This document shows, piece by piece, positions 1 through 8,596 of a stretch of 64,000 bases of DNA. The stretch comes from an uncultured Christensenella sp. (GTDB lineage Bacteria > Bacillota > Clostridia > Christensenellales > CAG-917). Position 1 is the stretch's first letter. Each line of letters starts with the position of its first letter. The stretch spans positions 62,001 through 126,000 of the forward strand of contig CAJTYG010000007.1 of the NCBI GenBank assembly GCA_910584155.1, in the 5' to 3' direction. A program made the translations under genes and the position numbers. Below the pieces are notes generated by a model. It searched no databases, was not told the origin of the DNA, and saw only the letters and a list, made by a program, of their open reading frames with translations.

Positions 1-210
1 ACATATTATGCGTACATTTCGTCCATAAAGCAGGACGTTGTGCAGGCGCACGAAAAATATAACATAGATTTTTCGTTTATAGAGGCGATAATGTCGTCGG
101 AGCTTGACTATTACAAGAGAATGAATTATATCAACAACTACGCAAAGCAGGAGTGGAAGGAAATCACAAATTCGTCTTTGCGTCCGTCGAAACGTATCGG
201 CTTCAACTAA
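1..210 (+). CDS. C-terminal end of an unrecognised protein (partial)
   Basis: The reading frame is open from the first base and ends in TAA at 208-210, so about 69 residues of a larger protein are visible. The fragment is rich in Tyr, Lys, Asn and Ile and looks alpha-helical; it has no motif I recognise. It stops 20 bases before the VirD4-like gene, which has its own ribosome site (GGGAGG), so the two are probably co-transcribed. It may belong to the same accessory block, perhaps a mobilisation or conjugation-related protein, but that rests only on the neighbour. Confidence 0.6.
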   Translation, partial: TYYAYISSIKQDVVQAHEKYNIDFSFIEAIMSSELDYYKRMNYINNYAKQEWKEITNSSLRPSKRIGFN

Positions 211-230
211 AAGAGGGAGGATAAGACATA

Positions 231-2066
231 ATGAACTATTCGTTTACAGAAGAAACCATATCGCAATATATAGACAGATATCTGGAAAATTCCAAAAGGA
301 TAACCTACAGAGAGCTCGGCGACAACGATAAGCTTGAAAAGGTGCTATACAAGGATCTGCCTAACACCGAAGTCAAGGGATTTCCCGTTGCAAGCGACTA
401 TGTGGACGAGGCTACGGGCAAGGCGTATTCCGCAAAGGAATTTGACGCACTCGGCGAAAAGGAACGTGCAAAGCTAAGCCTTAGGTTTTATTTTTTGCCG
501 AAGTATCACGAGCTTTATGTTGGCACAACGGGCAGCGGCAAAACTACGGGATGTATGGAACCGCAGCTCCGTGCCGTATCATCGCAAAAAAACAAGCCGA
601 ATTTGTTTATCACCGATCCTAAGGGCGAGCTGTTTGAGCACAACGCAAGACATCTGCAAAAGCAGGGCTACAAGACGTTCGTGCTGAATTTTAAGGACAT
701 AACAAAGTCGGACAGATGGAATCCGCTGCTTGAAATGTACGAAAAAAAGATGCAGCTCGTCACGATGGGCGAGGACGTCATAATGCGTACAGGCACCGTG
801 TCCGACGAGCTTATGAAATACGGCACCGACGAGGACTTTGACGGCGAAGCATATCTCGAATATGACGGAAAGGCTTTCCCTAATTACGACACCTATCAGG
901 AATACGTCGCAATACAAAAGGATATGCTCGACGCAGAGGTTTCGTCGCTTGTAAATCAGTTTGTCAATCAGGTCATCATAGTGCAGAGCCAAACGGATAA
1001 ATCGTGGGAGCTGGGCGCACAGGGCTTGTTAAAAGGCATTTTACTGTGTATGCTCGAGGAAGCGGTCAACAAAGAAAAGACGGGCTTCACAAAGGAAATG
1101 ATGACGTTTAAGACCGTCACAGACTATTATAACAAGCTCAGAGGCGATTGCGTGGACAGCGACGACCGTGCCGATATAGAGGACGTAGAGCTGCTGCAGA
1201 ATATGCCGAGCGAGGCTACGGGCTATATGAGGACTGCGCTTGCAAACGCTCCCAACACGTCACGCAGCTATTGCGGCGTTTACGAGGGTGCGACAAACTC
1301 TATCATGCAAGGGCACATCTTTGCGCTTACGTCCGACACTACGGTGGAAATAGACGACGATACGCAGCCCTTTGCCATATTTATCGCAACAAGAGACTAC
1401 GACAAGAGCGACTATTATATCGCAGGGCTTTTTGTCGATTGGGTGTACAGAAAGATGCTTATGAAGGCGGAAAACAGCGTGAAGACCGTGGACAACAAGC
1501 CTACTACGAGGACAATGCATTTTCTGTTGGACGAGTTTTGCAACATCCCGCCCATCACCGATTTTGAAAACAAAATCGCAACGTCACGCTCGAGGGATAT
1601 ATGGTTCCACCTGTTTATACAGTCGTATGAGCAGCTCGATCTTGTCTACAAGCCCGACCGTGCGTCGGTCATAAAGGACAACTGCAATGCGCAGATATTC
1701 CTCGGCTCGCAAAGCAGAGCCACAAAGGAAATGTTTTCAAAGGAATGCGGCAAGACGTGGGTGCCGTCCATATCCTCGCAATTCGATCCGACGGACAAAT
1801 CGCTGTCGGAGGTTGCAGTTATCCCCGTGAGCGACCTCGATCTGATAGAGGAAGGCGAGGTTTATATCAAGCGGCTTTATATGCCTGTGATACTGTCGCA
1901 GTTTATCCGCAGCTATAAGTGCGCCGAGCAGGGCAGCTTCGAGGACTTCAGAGACCCCCGTGCATATCACGACTTTGCGCCGCTCAATAAGGCTTCGTTC
2001 AAGGACGAAAAGCACACCTATGCAAAGACGAAAAAGCCGAGCGTCCGCCGTCGCAGCAGGTGGTAA
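231..2066 (+). CDS. VirD4/TraG-like coupling-protein ATPase without membrane segment
   Basis: This is a 611-residue P-loop ATPase of the type IV secretion coupling-protein family. Walker A is GTTGSGKTT at residues 98-106, followed by the family-typical FITDPKGELFEHNA segment. Walker B is FLLDEFCNIPP near residues 429-439. Such proteins normally form a hexamer at the inner membrane and feed DNA or protein to a secretion channel, anchored by N-terminal helices. Here the first 90 residues are charged and hydrophilic with no membrane span. No relaxase or VirB genes are visible downstream. The C-terminus is basic. GGGAGG lies before the ATG. It could be a leftover of an integrative element extending left of the window, or a repurposed ATPase serving the operon that follows. 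Confidence 0.85.
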   Translation: MNYSFTEETISQYIDRYLENSKRITYRELGDNDKLEKVLYKDLPNTEVKGFPVASDYVDEATGKAYSAKEFDALGEKERAKLSLRFYFLPKYHELYVGTTGSGKTTGCMEPQLRAVSSQKNKPNLFITDPKGELFEHNARHLQKQGYKTFVLNFKDITKSDRWNPLLEMYEKKMQLVTMGEDVIMRTGTVSDELMKYGTDEDFDGEAYLEYDGKAFPNYDTYQEYVAIQKDMLDAEVSSLVNQFVNQVIIVQSQTDKSWELGAQGLLKGILLCMLEEAVNKEKTGFTKEMMTFKTVTDYYNKLRGDCVDSDDRADIEDVELLQNMPSEATGYMRTALANAPNTSRSYCGVYEGATNSIMQGHIFALTSDTTVEIDDDTQPFAIFIATRDYDKSDYYIAGLFVDWVYRKMLMKAENSVKTVDNKPTTRTMHFLLDEFCNIPPITDFENKIATSRSRDIWFHLFIQSYEQLDLVYKPDRASVIKDNCNAQIFLGSQSRATKEMFSKECGKTWVPSISSQFDPTDKSLSEVAVIPVSDLDLIEEGEVYIKRLYMPVILSQFIRSYKCAEQGSFEDFRDPRAYHDFAPLNKASFKDEKHTYAKTKKPSVRRRSRW

Positions 2067-2080
2067 AAATCAAAAACGTG

Positions 2081-2110
2081 GGTTATCCTAACAAATTTTT
2101 TGGATAAACC
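2081..2110 (+). terminator. Stem-loop between the VirD4-like gene and the next operon
   Basis: GGTTATCC (2081-2088) can pair with GGATAAACC (2102-2110) with one bulged A, around a T-rich loop. No T-run follows, so it may be a weak terminator or a processing/pausing site. The TTATCC/GGATAA core recurs in two other intergenic hairpins of this window. Confidence 0.35.
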
Positions 2111-2139
2111 GCTTACCCAAACAAAAGGTGATTTAAAAT

Positions 2140-3789
2140 ATGGATAACAAGTATCTGATAATAAACTACAATATTTTAAATTACGATATTATCCACTCTG
2201 TCGTACCCGAATTTGAATGCGGCGATTTTGTGGACTGCAAATATGACGAATACTACAGCTCGGGCAATTACGTTCTGTTTTGCGACGACGAGGGCGAGCT
2301 GCTGAGCAATCTCAATATGTGGGCGGAGGAAGAAAAATACGCAAAGCTCACAGTGATAATAAACGACACCGATCCGCAACAGAACGAGCTGTATGCCAAA
2401 GACGTAAAAGATTTTATAAAAAAATACGGCATTACAAAAGATTTTCAGTGCTACGTGTACGGCGACGACGGGACCGCTTTTTATCCGCTTGAAAGAGAAA
2501 GCCTCGGGCTGATAAGATTTGTAGATATCACAAAGGTGCCTGTATTCGACTTCGTCGCAAAATATCCGCTTACGCTTGCGCTTGACAAACGTCATATCGA
2601 TTTCGATACGGCGACCGTCAAGCCGGACGTGCAGATAAACGTGGCGATGCTCGGCTTCGGCGCATGCAACAGAGGGCTGTTCAACGCCTTAGTTAGCACA
2701 AATCAGTTTACGGCACTGCGTGAGGGCAGGTTGGAGCCAAAGCCCGTAAATTACTTTTTATACACGGAAAATGCCGACGAGCTCGACGACGAGGTGTTTG
2801 ACTATTTCAGATATCTCAGACACTATGCGTGGCTCAAGGTAAAGGGAAATGACTATTTGCCGCTGCCGCACATACCCGCAAACGAAAAGCTCTATCTGTA
2901 TGATAAAAACAGCATAGTAAATCAGCTTAAAGCAGTGATGTCCGACAGAGATAGCGCAAACGTCGTCATAATAGATTTTGAGGACGATAAGAAAAACGTG
3001 CAGATAGCAAATATGCTTGCCGACAGCCTTGATAGCAATATCAAAATTTTTGTCAAGGTTGGCGAAACCCTTTCGGGCAACGATATAAGACCTCACGTGC
3101 GTTGCACGGTGTACGGCAATAACACGTCCATAGTATACAATCTCGGTCTTGCGGAAGGCGGCGCTTTTGGTGATATGGCTTATGACAGGCATATGGCGTA
3201 TATATCCGAATATATGCCCGAGGCGAATTTAGACACGGTAAGCGAGCTTGCAAAAAGAAAATGGTTTGAGATGTCGCCGTCTAAAAGACAGTCAAATCTG
3301 TATTCCTGCCTTAGCATACGCCCAAAGCTGAATTTGCTTGGATATGATATAACCAACGATGAAGCCGCCGTTGACGTATCTGAGGAATTTTTGGCAAAAT
3401 ATCAGGCGGGCGACGAAATACTTTATTGCGACGACCCGACAGGCAGAAGAAGGGTAGTAAGCTACGGCGATTGCGAGTTTAAGGAAAACACCGTGCGCAA
3501 CAACTTTGCCAAGCAGGAGCATTTGAGGTGGAATGCCTATGAGATTTGCTGCGGCATGCTGCCTGCCACTGTGGAAGAGATAAAGACAAAAAGCAAGGAG
3601 CAACTGTTTGAGGAACATAAGCACGGCAATCTCACCACATATGGCGGCTTGCTCAAGTATAAAAAAATTGCCGCCGCACTTAAGGGCATAAGCGAGAGCG
3701 AGGCGGACGTTATAAAATACGATTATCAAATTATGGACTACGTTGTGTGGCTGGTGCGGCGCAACGGATACAAAATTGTTTTGAGATGA
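2140..3789 (+). CDS. Rossmann-fold protein with RyR-like C-terminal domain
   Basis: This 549-residue protein is soluble by inspection. Residues 1-160 form an unrecognised alpha/beta region. Residues 167-184 carry a Rossmann-type glycine motif (LGFGACNRGLFNAL), followed by a second alpha/beta segment containing DDKKNVQIANMLADSL. The C-terminal ~90 residues include QEHLRW (459-464) and HGNLTTYGGL (495-504), which resemble prokaryotic RyR (ryanodine-receptor repeat) domains with their EHxRW core. The same three elements, in the same order, occur in the membrane protein at 4900-7731. Prokaryotic RyR domains have been associated with nucleotide-linked signalling and conflict systems. A role as cytosolic ligand sensor is inferred; no catalytic residues are evident. 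It opens a tightly spaced operon. Confidence 0.8.
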   Translation: MDNKYLIINYNILNYDIIHSVVPEFECGDFVDCKYDEYYSSGNYVLFCDDEGELLSNLNMWAEEEKYAKLTVIINDTDPQQNELYAKDVKDFIKKYGITKDFQCYVYGDDGTAFYPLERESLGLIRFVDITKVPVFDFVAKYPLTLALDKRHIDFDTATVKPDVQINVAMLGFGACNRGLFNALVSTNQFTALREGRLEPKPVNYFLYTENADELDDEVFDYFRYLRHYAWLKVKGNDYLPLPHIPANEKLYLYDKNSIVNQLKAVMSDRDSANVVIIDFEDDKKNVQIANMLADSLDSNIKIFVKVGETLSGNDIRPHVRCTVYGNNTSIVYNLGLAEGGAFGDMAYDRHMAYISEYMPEANLDTVSELAKRKWFEMSPSKRQSNLYSCLSIRPKLNLLGYDITNDEAAVDVSEEFLAKYQAGDEILYCDDPTGRRRVVSYGDCEFKENTVRNNFAKQEHLRWNAYEICCGMLPATVEEIKTKSKEQLFEEHKHGNLTTYGGLLKYKKIAAALKGISESEADVIKYDYQIMDYVVWLVRRNGYKIVLR

Positions 3790-3799
3790 GGAGGAAACA

Positions 3800-4342
3800 A
3801 TGTTCAGCGACGATTTTAAAAAGAAGCTGTATGACAGCAGAGTTGTGGTCTTAAGCGGTATGATAGACAGTCAGACGGCTTCAAATATCATTTCCCGCCT
3901 GCTCGAATTCAGCGCAGACGACGAAAGAAAGGAAATTCAGCTTTTCATAGGCTCGGAGGGCGGCGGCTACCTCGATATGATGGCAATTTACGATACGCTC
4001 AAAATGCTGCCAAATCCGCTTGTAGGCGTTTGCGTGGGTATGACAAGCAACTATTCCACGCTTTTGCTTGCGGCATGTACAAAGGGAATGCGCAGTGCGC
4101 TAAAGCACAGTACGATTGAATTTGAGCAGCCATACGGCTCATTGGGCACAGGCGCAAATCAGCAAACCGAAATCGCAATAGCGTCAAAGGAAGCCCGTCT
4201 TGAAAGAGAGGTCTTTGAAAAGGCGCTTGCCGAGGTCACTGGACAGCCGCTTGAGAGGATACACGAGGACTGCGAAAAGGGTGTGGAGCTTACGGCGGAC
4301 GAGGCAAAGGCTTACGGAATCATCGATACCGTGCTCGATTAG
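3800..4342 (+). CDS. ClpP-like subunit lacking the catalytic triad
   Basis: The 180-residue product has the ClpP fold signature: a central glycine-rich segment (GSEGGGYLDM), a GMTS segment where the nucleophile elbow should be, and a TADEAKAYGIID C-terminus. Aligned by eye with E. coli ClpP, the nucleophile Ser is Asn84, the catalytic His is Glu109 and the catalytic Asp is Gly161, so it should have no peptidase activity. The N-terminal axial-loop region is largely missing. It is followed 21 bases later by an intact ClpP. A pseudo-subunit in a mixed ring, as with plastid/cyanobacterial ClpR, is the likeliest role. GGAGG precedes the ATG; the gene ends in TAG. Confidence 0.88.
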   Translation: MFSDDFKKKLYDSRVVVLSGMIDSQTASNIISRLLEFSADDERKEIQLFIGSEGGGYLDMMAIYDTLKMLPNPLVGVCVGMTSNYSTLLLAACTKGMRSALKHSTIEFEQPYGSLGTGANQQTEIAIASKEARLEREVFEKALAEVTGQPLERIHEDCEKGVELTADEAKAYGIIDTVLD

Positions 4343-4363
4343 GAGGATACTGAGGATAAAATT

Positions 4364-4885
4364 ATGGAAAAACAAAGGATTATCACTTTAAACGGAAGTG
4401 TGGACGAAGCAAGCGCAATGAGCGTCATTCTGCAGCTTTTGCACTACAACGACGATGACGAAAATAAGGAAATAAGCCTATATATCAATTCGCCCGGCGG
4501 CATAATCACATACGGGCTTGCCATTTACGACACTATACAGCACATCAAGGCGCCCGTGTCAACGGTGTGCTGCGGTATGGCGGCGTCTATGGGTGCGTTT
4601 TTGCTGTCCTGCGGCGTCAAGGGCAGGCGTTTTGCGCTACCGCACAGCAGGATACTCATTCATCAGCCGCTTATCTATGCGCAGCACGGAATGATAAAAT
4701 CTCAGAGCGCAATGCAAAAGATGGCGGACAGTATTTTGCAGTCAAGAGAGCAGCTTGAAGAAATACTTGCTAAAAACATAGGCAAGTCGATAGAGCAGAT
4801 ACACGCCGACTGCGAAAGAGACAACTGGATGAGCGCAGACGAGGCAGTGGCTTACGGCATAATAGACAAAATATCGGGCAGATAA
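4364..4885 (+). CDS. ClpP-family serine protease, N-terminally short
   Basis: The product has 173 residues with an intact triad by alignment: Ser75 in GMAASMG, His100 in ILIHQP and Asp153 in ERDNW. INSPGG (41-46) and the handle-helix region are also normal. The protein begins directly at the first beta strand. The propeptide, axial gating loops and first helix of housekeeping ClpP (about 25 mature residues in E. coli) are absent, and with them much of the surface that docks ClpX/ClpA loops. It is probably not the housekeeping protease. It likely pairs with the dead paralogue just upstream; substrate delivery is unknown. GAGGATACTGAGG lies upstream of the ATG. Confidence 0.9.
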   Translation: MEKQRIITLNGSVDEASAMSVILQLLHYNDDDENKEISLYINSPGGIITYGLAIYDTIQHIKAPVSTVCCGMAASMGAFLLSCGVKGRRFALPHSRILIHQPLIYAQHGMIKSQSAMQKMADSILQSREQLEEILAKNIGKSIEQIHADCERDNWMSADEAVAYGIIDKISGR

Positions 4886-4899
4886 ATCGGGATATAAAA

Positions 4900-7731
4900 A
4901 TGAAGCGGCAAAACCTAAAGCATAAATTTAAAGTAGTATTTCCAAAGCTTTGTCTTTGGAGCCTGTTAGCGCTGTTTTTTGCAGTAGCTATTGCGCTTTG
5001 CATTGCGTATTTCTGCACGAAGGATACGGGAAATAAGGGCTTGGGACTTTCGCTCGGTGTGTTTGCGGGCGCAGCGGCTGTGATTTTGATGTCGATAGCT
5101 ACGCTTGCGGCTTATTTTGGGGCGAGGAAAAAGGGCGCTCATAAAAAGTATTCCGTTGAAGTCTGGACGGTAGCAGGTATTTTTTTGGTCTGTGTATTGA
5201 TAAAATTTGTCGCAGGACTTGTGCTTTATTTGCAGGGCAATCCCGAATTTACAGATAAGGATAACTCCGTCCACGAGGGATTTATGATAATATTTTCCTC
5301 ATTTTACGAGGGTGTGGGCAAGCTCGCATACGAGGGTATTACGCCGCTACAACACATCTGGGCAAGCATTGCGTACTATGGCGCTTCGCTGTATGCAGGT
5401 CTTATGTATCTTATCATCATATCCGCAAAGGCGAGCTACGAGGGCTATTCGTATATGCGGATGTGCTTTAAAGGCTACACAAAAAACAATATCTACGTCT
5501 TTACGGCGCTTATCGATGAAACGCTCGAGCTTGCTAAGTCTGTAAAAAGCACGTACGGCAAAAAGGCGACTATAGTCTTTGCGGGCAGTGCGCTGCAGCC
5601 CTTTGACAGGCACGACGAGCTGTGCAGAGAGGCTATGGCAAACGGCTTTTTGTATTGGTCGTATTCGGATAAAAACAGATCGATTGCAGATATACTGCAT
5701 TTGGACAACCGCAATCTGAACGACTATACAAAGAGCTACACAGTCTTCGCCTTCGAAGCAAACGAGCATATCCCCGAAGAGGAAAACAATATGGACGCCG
5801 TATTTTCGGATATAGAAAGGCGTATTGCTCAGGGCGACGATGGACTGCGCATAGAGTATTATATCCTCACAAAGCGCAATATAAATTATCAGGCATACGA
5901 AAGCAAAAAGAAAGAGCTTATAAAGTCTTTTAAAGCTTCGGACGACAGTTTAAAAGACTTGAGCGATAAGCAAATCAAAAAGGAATTCAGCAAGCGATTT
6001 GTGCTCGAGATATGGAACGAGGCAAAAACCGTTGCCGAGCGTGCCGTGTCCGACGTGCTTGAAGCAGGTCTCAGACAGCAGCTTGCAGAAAACGGCGCAA
6101 GGAAAGTGTCCGTATGGTCGCTTGGCTTCGGCGGCACGGCGGAAGCTATTGCAAACACGCTGTTTGTGCAGACGGCAAATATCGACAAAAACGGATATAG
6201 CCGAGCCTACACCGTTGACGTCTTTGACAAGCTGATAAGCGGCGCAGACAATGCGGCGCAGGCGAGCTTGGACGGAATATTCAGATTTTCTCATCCAGAC
6301 TATATTTTTGCAAATAGTGACGACGAAATCAAAGCGGAATACGAAAGACGTGCGGTTGAAAACGTCGATAAGATTTTGAACTGTAATTTTGATTTGCCTG
6401 CAATGTTGGAAGACTGCATTCAAAGCAAGGTTGATGCGTGTGATGAGGCAAAAGAGGAAGCTAAAAGAATAGAAAATCAGTTAAAAGCTGCCGAACGCTA
6501 CCGTGATATGATAGAGGCATTTTTTGCGGATATTTATAAAAACCAGCTTGAAAGCATAGTTAAAGACGCCGTTTCGGATAGGTTAAACGGCAATTCCGTA
6601 AAAGTTGATGACAAGTGGATAGATGATGTTTTAAATAAATTGCAGCAGTTATCCAAAGATATGCTAAATAAAAAATCAGTCATCAATGATGAAAAATTTT
6701 TAAAGCTCGTTGCAGATGAGCTTGCAAAATTGCCTGCCGACAAAGCGTTTATCGAAGAGGTAATAAGCGAATATATTTTGAGTGTTGCGGAGCTGAATTT
6801 CCCGCACCCCATATTCCGATTTAACGCTTATGACTGTCTGTCGAGAGGCTTTTACGAAAGATTTGCGGAGGTGACGGACAAGCCGTCCAATAGGCTTGAT
6901 AACGTCAAATTCGATACGCCAGACGTTATTGTGATTGCGACGGGCGACGACTATCAAAACGTCCGCATTGCAAATACTCTGCTTCAATATGCCGTCAATC
7001 ATAAAAAGGACGGCAGCCGTCAATATATCGTCATAAATATTTTCAACAGGCAGAACAACGATTTGATAGGAACTTTCGGCGGGAAGTGGGAAGAGAATAA
7101 ACTGTCTGTTATGATAGGCAGCGGCTCCGTTGACCTTATCATAGTCGGCAACTATGAGGACACATACAACTACGAGGGCTTGACGGACTTAAAAACTGCG
7201 GCAAGCTGGCAAAACTATATATACAATAAAAGCAACGACCATATAACTCACGATCCCAATACCGTAAACAGATTTTTGTTTGCTTCGGGCAGGGGCTGCG
7301 ATGGAAAGATGTTTATGGACGACATTATGGCATTCGCAGGCAACGCCAAAAGAATGACGTTAAAATCGCAGCCTAAAGACGCAGGGCAGGAGCTTGCGGA
7401 CAGTCTTGCGGATTATTATGCGCTCGATTTGTGGAAGAAGGAATCTAATAAGAGCGTTGTCGCCTTTAAGAAAATGTATATGGCGTTTTATGAGGTCGCT
7501 TTAAGAGACACGGTTGAGTATGCAAAACGGGTTTTTGCAGTCGAGCACGACAGGTGGACAAGGCTGTATATTTCGGACGGCTGGGTTTATCGCAGCATAA
7601 AGAATGAGGACAACAAGCAGCATGCGTGCTTAAAGGACGTCAGACATATTGAACTTACGACGCTCATCTACGACTTTTTGAACGCAATATGGGCGGTGTC
7701 TGAAATAATCGATACGGATAAAAAACTATGA
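4900..7731 (+). CDS. Channel-like membrane protein with Rossmann and RyR-like domains
   Basis: The 943-residue protein begins with four hydrophobic segments (about residues 16-38, 50-73, 87-111 and 152-175). Between the third and fourth is a 40-residue stretch that could form a re-entrant pore, but there is no TVGYG potassium filter. A large cytosolic part follows: a segment near 190-250 resembling TrkA/RCK domains, a glycine motif (SLGFGGTAEAIANTL) near 405, a coiled region, a second nucleotide-fold segment (GDDYQNVRIANTLL) near 680, and an RyR-like end with EHDRW at 882-886. It shares its cytosolic layout with the protein at 2140-3789. A ligand-gated ion channel or pore is inferred. The gene starts 14 bases after the protease and overlaps the next gene by 4 bases. 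Confidence 0.8.
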   Translation: MKRQNLKHKFKVVFPKLCLWSLLALFFAVAIALCIAYFCTKDTGNKGLGLSLGVFAGAAAVILMSIATLAAYFGARKKGAHKKYSVEVWTVAGIFLVCVLIKFVAGLVLYLQGNPEFTDKDNSVHEGFMIIFSSFYEGVGKLAYEGITPLQHIWASIAYYGASLYAGLMYLIIISAKASYEGYSYMRMCFKGYTKNNIYVFTALIDETLELAKSVKSTYGKKATIVFAGSALQPFDRHDELCREAMANGFLYWSYSDKNRSIADILHLDNRNLNDYTKSYTVFAFEANEHIPEEENNMDAVFSDIERRIAQGDDGLRIEYYILTKRNINYQAYESKKKELIKSFKASDDSLKDLSDKQIKKEFSKRFVLEIWNEAKTVAERAVSDVLEAGLRQQLAENGARKVSVWSLGFGGTAEAIANTLFVQTANIDKNGYSRAYTVDVFDKLISGADNAAQASLDGIFRFSHPDYIFANSDDEIKAEYERRAVENVDKILNCNFDLPAMLEDCIQSKVDACDEAKEEAKRIENQLKAAERYRDMIEAFFADIYKNQLESIVKDAVSDRLNGNSVKVDDKWIDDVLNKLQQLSKDMLNKKSVINDEKFLKLVADELAKLPADKAFIEEVISEYILSVAELNFPHPIFRFNAYDCLSRGFYERFAEVTDKPSNRLDNVKFDTPDVIVIATGDDYQNVRIANTLLQYAVNHKKDGSRQYIVINIFNRQNNDLIGTFGGKWEENKLSVMIGSGSVDLIIVGNYEDTYNYEGLTDLKTAASWQNYIYNKSNDHITHDPNTVNRFLFASGRGCDGKMFMDDIMAFAGNAKRMTLKSQPKDAGQELADSLADYYALDLWKKESNKSVVAFKKMYMAFYEVALRDTVEYAKRVFAVEHDRWTRLYISDGWVYRSIKNEDNKQHACLKDVRHIELTTLIYDFLNAIWAVSEIIDTDKKL

Positions 7732-8594
7732 GTGGAAATTTGCTGTTTAAGCTATATGAGCTTTTAAATGAAAACAAATACGTCACTTTTAAAGGCGTAA
7801 TGAAAAGCGGTTTTGACGGCAAGACCGCATTTGAGCTTATGCAAATGCTCGTATCCTGCGGCGCATTGGTTGAAACGGCAGACAGGGGCGTGCTTGAGGT
7901 CAAATACGGCGAGCTCAACGCATTTATGCACTCAAAAAATCTTTGGATAGAGGACAGCGAAGATTATCTTGAGCTTAAAAAGCGTGCCGACACGCTGTCG
8001 CTCACGCAGGTTTTTTGGCTGAAAGAGGCGATAAAAAACGACGGCGTTTTTCAACTTGACGGGGATATTTCCGACGATAAGCTACTTGTTCTTGAAAAAT
8101 CTGTCGAGCAGGGCATATTCAGTAAAACGAGCGAGAAAACATTTTTGTGCAATATTCCTTTGTTTGCGGTGCGCAAATTGGTCTGTTTTGCCGACGAAAA
8201 GCTTTGCAGGTTTTTGACCTATATCTTTGCAAGCGTGAGGGAAGTGATCAGGTTTAAGGAAGATAAGGACAAACGCAAGGCGTTTTTCAGAGAAAACTGT
8301 GAGTTTTACGGAATATTCCCCGACTTGGATTTAGATTATCTCGATTACAAAGAGGAAGACGTAGCGCATTTGGACTGGGGCGACAGGCACCTGTTTGACG
8401 ATCTTATAGAGGGCGTGACGTACTCTGTTTCGGCACGCAATTTTGCAAAGCTGGATCTTAATAAGGTTTATAGATATCCCGACGACGAAAACGGCGCAAC
8501 GGAAATGACCGACGTTATGCTTGGCGAGGTATTGGAAAAAATGTTGCGTATAGCCGCCGCTATAAAAGCGGACGATATCGGAAACAAGGAGTAA
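7728..8594 (+). CDS. Unrecognised protein with winged-helix-like N-terminal segment
   Basis: The start codon overlaps the stop of the membrane-protein gene (ATGA), so translation is coupled. The 288-residue product is mostly helical, rich in charged residues and Leu, with no membrane segment. Its first ~130 residues resemble those of the next protein: a short helix, a Val-Thr/Ser-Phe/Leu-Lys segment, GGFD/GGYD-like turns, then a 'cysteine/leucine-rich' helix. This suggests two paralogues carrying small winged-helix-like modules. No function can be assigned. Its position implies an adaptor or regulator for the ClpP/channel genes. Confidence 0.75.
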   Translation: MSGNLLFKLYELLNENKYVTFKGVMKSGFDGKTAFELMQMLVSCGALVETADRGVLEVKYGELNAFMHSKNLWIEDSEDYLELKKRADTLSLTQVFWLKEAIKNDGVFQLDGDISDDKLLVLEKSVEQGIFSKTSEKTFLCNIPLFAVRKLVCFADEKLCRFLTYIFASVREVIRFKEDKDKRKAFFRENCEFYGIFPDLDLDYLDYKEEDVAHLDWGDRHLFDDLIEGVTYSVSARNFAKLDLNKVYRYPDDENGATEMTDVMLGEVLEKMLRIAAAIKADDIGNKE

Positions 8595-8596
8595 AC

